A stretch of 10,915 nucleotides of DNA from Candidatus Latescibacterota bacterium. Its GTDB lineage: Bacteria; Latescibacterota; UBA2968; UBA8231. Both the position numbers and the translations under genes were made by a program. The stretch spans positions 1 to 10,915 of the forward strand of contig JAJDYK010000236.1 of assembly GCA_022825185.1 (NCBI GenBank), given 5' to 3'. The notes under the pieces are model-generated. The model was not told where the DNA came from. It saw nothing but the letters and a program-made list of their open reading frames with translations, and ran no database searches. Shown here in pieces: positions 1-7,012 of this stretch (positions are counted from its first letter, which is position 1; every line of letters begins with the position of its first letter).

Positions 1-311
1 GTGCTCGGCTTGTAGGCTTCGGGCTGATAGTAGTCGTAGTAGCTGACGAAATACTCGACCGCATTGTCGGGGAAATATCCCTTGAGTTCGCCGTAGAGTT
101 GGGCGGCCAGCGTCTTGTTGTGCGAGATGACCAAGGCCGGCATCTGCAACTCCTTGATGACGTTGGCCATCGTGAAGGTTTTGCCGCTGCCGGTCACGCC
201 CAACAGCGTCTGACGAGCGTGCTGCTGCCGCACGCCCTCGACCAGCTCGGCGATGGCTTGGGGTTGGTCGCCAGCGGGCGCGTACTCGGACACCAGTTTG
301 AACTGATCCAT
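1..311 (-). CDS. uvrB: UvrB, excinuclease ABC subunit B (N-terminal part, cut by window edge)
   Basis: This is the damage-verification helicase-like subunit of UvrABC nucleotide excision repair, acting on DNA in the cytosol. The reverse strand reads [20 protein letters not shown], followed by the UvrB Walker A segment [17 protein letters not shown], then [18 protein letters not shown] and [13 protein letters not shown]. The last of these lies in the region leading into the beta-hairpin that inserts into DNA. About 103 of the usual roughly 670 residues are present, and the rest lies beyond base 1. The ATG start (309-311) is supported by a GGAGAAAGC ribosome binding site directly upstream and by the normal UvrB N-terminus. 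The gene is divergent from dnaK and has its own promoter. Identification is secure because these motifs are specific to UvrB. Confidence 0.97.
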   Translation of the reverse strand, partial: MDQFKLVSEYAPAGDQPQAIAELVEGVRQQHARQTLLGVTGSGKTFTMANVIKELQMPALVISHNKTLAAQLYGELKGYFPDNAVEYFVSYYDYYQPEAYKPS

Positions 312-331
312 GCTTTCTCCTTGTAGCGGCC

Positions 332-360
332 AATCTAGCCGGCTGGCAGCACCCTGTCAA
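332..360 (-). promoter_or_regulatory. Sigma-70 type promoter for uvrB
   Basis: On the minus strand a perfect -35 box TTGACA (355-360) is followed, after a 17-base spacer, by TAGATT (332-337), which matches four of six -10 positions. Transcription would start near 325, leaving a leader of about 14 nt that contains the GGAG site. No LexA-like palindrome is visible here, so SOS control is not evident. FCB bacteria with Bacteroidota-type sigma factors can use other consensus sequences, so this rests on pattern match alone. Confidence 0.5.
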
Positions 361-412
361 TGTGCCGCGTTCATATTAATGACACGATAGCACAAATTAC
401 TGCCATCCTGTC

Positions 413-455
413 GCCATATTCTATTCTATAAATTGCCCATTTTTTGCCATATTCT
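413..455. repeat. Pair of 10-bp direct repeats upstream of the dnaK promoter
   Basis: GCCATATTCT occurs exactly at 413-422 and again at 446-455, a start-to-start distance of 33 bp, or about three helical turns. Related GCCAT and GCCCAT words sit nearby at 402-406 and 435-440. The repeats lie roughly 65-105 bp upstream of the start predicted for the sigma-54 type promoter. That is where an enhancer-binding activator could sit. The repeat is directly seen; the activator role is inference. Confidence 0.4.
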
Positions 456-473
456 CTTGTAAAACAGTATGTT
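444..473 (+). promoter_or_regulatory. Possible additional sigma-70 type promoter for dnaK
   Basis: TTGCCA (444-449) is separated by 18 bases from TATGTT (468-473), matching five of six and four of six consensus positions. It would give a leader of about 115 nt before the dnaK ATG. The region is AT-rich, so a chance match is possible. The -35 box overlaps the second 10-bp direct repeat, so a protein bound there could block it. Confidence 0.25.
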
Positions 474-492
474 ACTCATAATTATTAAATCG

Positions 493-508
493 CGGCACGC
501 ATCTTGCT
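493..508 (+). promoter_or_regulatory. Sigma-54 (RpoN) type -24/-12 promoter for dnaK
   Basis: The sequence CGGCACGCATCTTGCT matches the RpoN consensus TGGCACG-N4-TTGCW everywhere except the first base. The invariant GG (494-495) and GC (506-507) have exactly the required 12-base offset. Transcription would begin near 518-520, leaving a leader of about 77 nt to the dnaK ATG. Sigma-54 promoters need an AAA+ enhancer-binding activator, and repeats that could serve this lie upstream. No CIRCE inverted repeat, the usual HrcA site for dnaK operons, is visible. The match is seen; function is inferred. Confidence 0.6.
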
Positions 509-595
509 TTATTTATATAGGCGTCGCAGCCATAAACAGTTCGGCCATGCGCGCCTTAACACATCAACCCAATCCAAACCTTGGAGAAAAAAACA

Positions 596-2515
<1,920 letters not shown>

Positions 2516-2520
2516 GGATC

Positions 2521-5424
2521 GTGCGCCTATTCGCAGTTCTTCTTTGGTTGGGCATTCCCGCAACGGCTTTTGCCCAACTCACCATTACAGGGGCAGTCAC
2601 CGATGAACGCGGCGAGCCGCTGCCGGGTGCCAGCATTGGCGTCGTTGGCACCACCATCGGCACCACTGCCGATACCGACGGCCAGTTCGCCCTCGTCCTA
2701 CCGCTACCGGCGGCGGAAGTCCTGCTCGAAGCACGGTTTGTGGGATACCAATCCGCCCGCCGCACCATCCGCCAAAACGACGGCTCGACGACCGTTGCTT
2801 TTCAGCTTGCCGTGGATGCCTTGCAATTGGATGAAATCGTCGTCACCGGCCTTTCCGCGGCCGCCAGCAGAAAGCAACTGGGCCATGCCATCTCCACTGT
2901 TAGCGCCCGGCAGTTGGCAACGGCCGGCACCTCGGCCCTCGACAAAGCCCTGAGCGGCAAATTGGCCGGGGCACTCGTGCAGCAAAATTCGGGCAATCCG
3001 GCCGGCGGCGCGACCGTCCGCTTGCGCGGCACGAGTACGGTGTTGGGCGACGCCGATCCGCTCTACGTGGTAGATGGCGTCGTCGTCAACAACAGTTCGC
3101 CCGAACTGATCCGTCTCGGTGGCGGGGCGCAAAATCGCCTCGGCGATCTCAACCCCAACGACGTAGAGCGCGTGGAGGTCGTCAAAGGCGCGGCCGCGGC
3201 CGCTCTGTACGGCTCGCGCGCCAACAACGGCGTCGTGCAGATCTTTACCAAGCGCGGCGCACTGGGCAAGCCGCAGCTCACCTACACGGCTCGTTTTTCA
3301 ACCGCCCAAGTCCGCAAAACGCTGGCGGTCAACAAGGCCCCGGTTGACAACAACGGCGACAAAAATCCCGATGGCTCGGACGTGCAGCGCTTCGATCACC
3401 AGGATTTCATCTTTCGCCGCGCCGCTGGCACCGAGCACTACGCCTCAGTATTGGGCGGGGCCGGCAGCACCCGCTACTTTGCCTCGGGCTCTTACTTGGC
3501 AGATCAGGGCGTGGTTGCTAATAGTTCGTTTCAGCGCATGGGGGGACGCATGCGCATCGATCAGGACTTGTCGCCTTGGGCTGCGTTATCCGTGGGCGGT
3601 CATTTCTCATTTAGCAACAGCAACGACATTCCCAACGGCGGCTTAAACTCAAACTACGGGGCGCTGACGGGTTTTATCTTTGGCCCCAATACCTACGACC
3701 TCACGCCCGATCCCACAACCGGCGCGTACCCTAATGAAGGCGTTCTCGCCAACCCATTAGAGGTCATTGACCGCTACGATTTTACGCAAGAAGTCTCTCG
3801 CTATATAGGCTATGCCCGACTCGATCTCGCCCCGCTATCTCGCCTGAGCATCGACTATACGTTGGGGCTTGACACCTACGATCAAACGGCCCTTGCCTTT
3901 ATCCCGGCTGGGACCTCTGCGCCAGGTTTGGCCAACGGCTTTGCGCGCCGCGCTGAATTCGACTTTCTCCAACTCAACAACGACCTCCACGTCCGCTACC
4001 AGCAGGACGTAGCACCCCACGTACAATCAACCACGCTCGTCGGCGGAACCCTGCAATACGAACGGGGGGCGACCTTTAGCGCGGAGGGCAAGGACTTAAG
4101 TCCAGTCGCGCAAACCGTGTCGAGCGGGGCCACCGTCGTGGCCAGCGAATTCAGGAGCGAGAAGGCCCTGTACGGCGGTTTTGTGCAGCAAACCTTAGCG
4201 CTTTTCGAGCAACTGTTTGTCACCGGCGCGGCCCGCGTCGATGCCTCATCGGTCTATGGCAAAGACCAGCGCTGGCAATTTTATCCCAAGGCCGGCGCGG
4301 CCTATCTCATTTCAAAGGCGGGCTTCTGGCAAAACAGTGCCCTAGACGACGTGTTTGCGGACTTCAAACTGCGCGCTTCCATCGGCACATCCGGCGGTCA
4401 AACCGCCATTGGCCCATTTGCTCGCTTTACCAATTACAATGCCACCTCGTACAACGGCCGCCCCGGCCTCGTTCCCAGCACCCAACTCGGCGGGGCGATC
4501 AAACCCGAGCGCCAGCGAGAAATCGAAGTCGGCGCAGATGTTGGTTTTTGGTCCAATCGCCTCGGCGTGGAGCTCACGTATTACGACCAGCACATCGACG
4601 ACTTATTGTTGATGCGCACGTTGTCCCCATCCACCGGCCATGCGCGGGTTTTGCAAAATGTCGGCACCATGAGCAACAAGGGATGGGAATTGCTCGTGCG
4701 CACCATTCCGCTAGTGCATTCCCATTTCCGCTGGGAATCGACCCTGACGTATGCGACCAACAAAAACCGCGTCAATGGCATCGAAGGCGGGCGCTTGATC
4801 CTGCCCAATTCGTTTTCGCAAGTCTCGGCCATCAACGGCAGCCCCCTCGGCGTATTCTTTAGCACGTCCTTTGAGCGCGATGCCAACGGCCACATCGCCC
4901 TCGACGAAGACGGCTTGCCCACGCGAGCGGCTGAGCGCAAAATCATCGGCGATCCCAACCCGGATTTTACCGCTTCCTGGATCAACGAGTTCGCCGTGGG
5001 GCGGCGCTGGTCGGTGCGCGCCCAATTGGACGCGGTCGTAGGGGGCGATGTGTTTAACTTTACGCGGCGCTTGGCCGCCCTCGGTTCGTTTGGCGTGTTG
5101 ACAGACTACGAACGCGAATTAAACGGCGAGCTACCGTCCGGCTACAATGCGCGCGTCTTCCGCATCTTTGAACACTGGATCGAAGACGGCTCCTTTGTAA
5201 AGCTCCGCGAGTTGTCTGCGTCGTATCGCTGGCAACCCTCATTTTTGGGCACCAGCAGCGTTCAGTTGAGCTTGGTGGGGCGCAATTTGTTTTCCCTCGA
5301 CAACTACAGCGGCTACGACCCAGAAACCAATGTCGCAGGCCAACGCACGGCCGTGCGCGGCTTTGACTTTGTCGAAGTGCCCATCCCGCGCAGTTTCTCC
5401 ATGCGCCTCAGCCTGCAGTACTGA
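2521..5424 (+). CDS. SusC/RagA-family TonB-linked outer-membrane transporter
   Basis: This is a TonB-dependent beta-barrel porin that imports a nutrient, usually a glycan, peptide or other large molecule, through the outer membrane with a SusD lipoprotein lid. The GTG start gives a short signal peptide, LFAVLLWLGIPATAFA, with likely cleavage after residue 18. Next come a carboxypeptidase-regulatory-like domain (about 20-100: TGAVTDERGEPLPGASI), the TonB-box-like LDEIVVTG (103-110), and the plug domain with DPLYVVDGVVV (179-189) and VERVEVVKGAAAAALYGSRA (216-235). The barrel ends in an aromatic residue (SLQY), as expected of the barrel-assembly signal. At 967 residues it is normal for the family. 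The GTG lies 5 nt after the dnaK stop, with AGGG only 3 nt before it, so translation may be coupled to dnaK. The substrate cannot be named. Confidence 0.95.
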   Translation: MRLFAVLLWLGIPATAFAQLTITGAVTDERGEPLPGASIGVVGTTIGTTADTDGQFALVLPLPAAEVLLEARFVGYQSARRTIRQNDGSTTVAFQLAVDALQLDEIVVTGLSAAASRKQLGHAISTVSARQLATAGTSALDKALSGKLAGALVQQNSGNPAGGATVRLRGTSTVLGDADPLYVVDGVVVNNSSPELIRLGGGAQNRLGDLNPNDVERVEVVKGAAAAALYGSRANNGVVQIFTKRGALGKPQLTYTARFSTAQVRKTLAVNKAPVDNNGDKNPDGSDVQRFDHQDFIFRRAAGTEHYASVLGGAGSTRYFASGSYLADQGVVANSSFQRMGGRMRIDQDLSPWAALSVGGHFSFSNSNDIPNGGLNSNYGALTGFIFGPNTYDLTPDPTTGAYPNEGVLANPLEVIDRYDFTQEVSRYIGYARLDLAPLSRLSIDYTLGLDTYDQTALAFIPAGTSAPGLANGFARRAEFDFLQLNNDLHVRYQQDVAPHVQSTTLVGGTLQYERGATFSAEGKDLSPVAQTVSSGATVVASEFRSEKALYGGFVQQTLALFEQLFVTGAARVDASSVYGKDQRWQFYPKAGAAYLISKAGFWQNSALDDVFADFKLRASIGTSGGQTAIGPFARFTNYNATSYNGRPGLVPSTQLGGAIKPERQREIEVGADVGFWSNRLGVELTYYDQHIDDLLLMRTLSPSTGHARVLQNVGTMSNKGWELLVRTIPLVHSHFRWESTLTYATNKNRVNGIEGGRLILPNSFSQVSAINGSPLGVFFSTSFERDANGHIALDEDGLPTRAAERKIIGDPNPDFTASWINEFAVGRRWSVRAQLDAVVGGDVFNFTRRLAALGSFGVLTDYERELNGELPSGYNARVFRIFEHWIEDGSFVKLRELSASYRWQPSFLGTSSVQLSLVGRNLFSLDNYSGYDPETNVAGQRTAVRGFDFVEVPIPRSFSMRLSLQY

Positions 5425-5446
5425 GCAACCGAGGACAAGCAAGACG

Positions 5447-6745
5447 ATGAAAGCGACTTTTTGCTGGCTACTTACAGTAGGTGGGCTGCTCTGGGGCTGC
5501 GATTTGAACGTAGCCAATCCCAACCAAGCATTCGAAGAACAGGTGTTGACCACCAGCGACGGCACCAAAGCGCTGGCCATTGGGATGCAGCGCAGCTACG
5601 CCAGCAACAACGTCGATGCGTACGTGCGCCATCCAGCCATCACCAGCCGCGAGCTAGCAGCTAATACGACATTTTCCAATCTCATCGAACTAGAAGACGG
5701 ACTCGGTGCCCTAACCGGAGCCAACAGCGGCGTGCATAGTATTTGGTCGAGCTCCTACCGCATCATGGGCATGGCCAACGACTTGATCGCCAACGCACCC
5801 GAGGTGCCGCTGGCTGAGGGAACGCGCAGCGGCATTGTGGCGCTGGCGCACCTGTACAAAGCCAAGTGCTTGGGGTTCGTCGCGCAGGCTTTTGCCCACG
5901 CGCCCCTAGACGTGCAGGCCGATGGGCAAGCGCCGTTTAGGCCGCGTGAAGAGCTTTTCGCCGCAGCAATTCGCTCGTTGGACCTCGCCCTCGAAACCGC
6001 CACTTCCACGCCGCCATCCGACGAGTTCAACGCAGACATATTGGGCGAGGGGTTTGATCTGCTCAACACCATACGCGCCTACCGAGCGCGCTACCACTTG
6101 TTTAGTGGCGATTACCAAGCGGCGCTCGACGCCGCCGATGCCGTTGATCCGACAGCGACATCAGTCTATACGTATGACGCGGAAAACGAGAATCCCCTGT
6201 ACGCGCAGGTCGTCGTGGCGGACGACTATGCCCCGCGCGACCACTTTGGCCTGAGCAGCACCGAAAGCGGCGATGCGCGGCTGGCCTTTTACATGGTTCC
6301 CAGCGAGCGGACGAGCAACCCCAACGGCTTTCCCATTGAGGATTTGGCCGGTTTTTGGCACTCGGCCACGTCGCCTATTCCGGCCTATCTACCCGGGGAA
6401 ATGGCCCTGACGCGCGCCGAGGCCCACGTCATGTTGGGCAACATCGACGCGGCCATCGCTGAAATCGACGCCGTGCGCACCAAAACGCCGGCCGACGATC
6501 CCTATGGCGTTGGGGCGTCGCTGCCCCCGTACAGCGGCTCGCAGTCGGCCACCGCCGTGTTAGACGAAATTTTTCGTCAGCGCCGGGCGGAACTTTTTCT
6601 CAATGGCACCGGCTGGGAAGACAGCCGGCGCTTGGGGCAACCCGGCCCTTCGGCCAATATGTTTGAACGCAATCGAGACTTCTATCCCTACGCCGACCAA
6701 GAGCGCTTGAACAACGCCAACACCCCGGCCGATCCGGCACAATAA
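5447..6745 (+). CDS. SusD/RagB-family outer-membrane lipoprotein
   Basis: This is the surface lipoprotein that captures substrate and closes over the SusC barrel. The 432-residue product begins MKATFCWLLTVGGLLWGC; Cys18 is the lipidation site, though Trp at -2 is an unusual lipobox residue. The mature protein starts CDLNVANPNQAF, close to the typical SusD start. Helical TPR-like stretches follow (AALDAADAV, GNIDAAIAEIDAVR). The C-terminal RQRRAELFLNGTGWEDSRRLGQ segment is a family hallmark. It is on the short side for SusD (often 450-600). The ATG at 5447 is preferred over in-frame codons inside susC because it gives the lipoprotein signal. GAGG (5431-5434) is 12 nt upstream, a long spacing. 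Only 22 nt separate it from susC, so the two are surely co-transcribed. Confidence 0.93.
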   Translation: MKATFCWLLTVGGLLWGCDLNVANPNQAFEEQVLTTSDGTKALAIGMQRSYASNNVDAYVRHPAITSRELAANTTFSNLIELEDGLGALTGANSGVHSIWSSSYRIMGMANDLIANAPEVPLAEGTRSGIVALAHLYKAKCLGFVAQAFAHAPLDVQADGQAPFRPREELFAAAIRSLDLALETATSTPPSDEFNADILGEGFDLLNTIRAYRARYHLFSGDYQAALDAADAVDPTATSVYTYDAENENPLYAQVVVADDYAPRDHFGLSSTESGDARLAFYMVPSERTSNPNGFPIEDLAGFWHSATSPIPAYLPGEMALTRAEAHVMLGNIDAAIAEIDAVRTKTPADDPYGVGASLPPYSGSQSATAVLDEIFRQRRAELFLNGTGWEDSRRLGQPGPSANMFERNRDFYPYADQERLNNANTPADPAQ

Positions 6746-6752
6746 AAAGATC

Positions 6753-6774
6753 AGAGATCAAACCAGAAATCTCT
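6753..6774 (-). terminator. Weak hairpin, possible terminator of the defence operon
   Basis: AGAGAT (6753-6758) pairs perfectly with ATCTCT (6769-6774) across a 10-nt loop. On the minus strand the hairpin is followed by GATCTTTTTATT, which supplies a U-rich tract. On the plus strand no T tract follows, so it is a better candidate for ending the minus-strand genes than susD. The stem is only 6 bp and AT-rich, so termination would be weak unless assisted. Confidence 0.35.
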
Positions 6775-6984
6775 CTACGGAAGGACAGCGCGGAGTTGCA
6801 AATAGTGGTGGTAGTCATTAGCCCAATCGACGAATAGAGCGTCGTCGGATAGTTGCCCTCGACTGTACTGGTCAAAGAACTCTTCCGAATCCATCTTCTG
6901 CTGATTTTCGTAGGTACTCAACCGCTTGGTCACTGCAATCAGCGCGTCCATGGGCGAAGTGTATTGGATGGTTTGCTTTTTCAT
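6775..6984 (-). CDS. Small acidic protein of unknown function, last gene of the ietAS operon
   Basis: The product has 69 residues and no signal peptide or membrane segment. It starts MKKQTIQYTSPMDALIAV, continues KRLSTYENQQKMDSEEFFDQ, and has a C-terminal part with GQLSDDALFVDWANDYHHYL. The pattern SEEFF-x-x-Y-x-x-GQL-x-DD-x-x-x-x-x-W-x-x-x-Y resembles short, often orphan proteins with an E/D-rich EF(F/Y) and W...Y signature seen in cyanobacteria and other phyla, sometimes beside toxin genes; this is recalled resemblance, not a search result. AGAGG lies 5 nt before the ATG, supporting real translation. It begins 28 nt after the protease stop on the same strand, so it is probably co-transcribed with the protease. 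It could be an accessory part of the system, or the stranded half of a toxin-antitoxin pair whose partner is gone. Confidence 0.7.
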   Translation of the reverse strand: MKKQTIQYTSPMDALIAVTKRLSTYENQQKMDSEEFFDQYSRGQLSDDALFVDWANDYHHYLQLRAVLP

Positions 6985-7012
6985 GGGAACCTCTTCGATA
7001 CTGAACTCTATC

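Noticed and set aside
378..400. TAGCAC word suggesting a CIRCE (HrcA) element before dnaK
   Set aside because: The inverted partner GAGTGCTAA at 9-nt spacing is absent; only a partial half-site match exists.
581..595. Upstream in-frame TTG start for dnaK
   Set aside because: The TTG overlaps the GGAG ribosome binding site itself; the ATG at 596 is properly spaced and gives the standard DnaK N-terminus.
5330..5446. SusD reading frame extended upstream into susC
   Set aside because: The extension overlaps the well-conserved susC C-terminus and would bury the lipoprotein signal; ATG 5447 gives a proper signal and Cys18.
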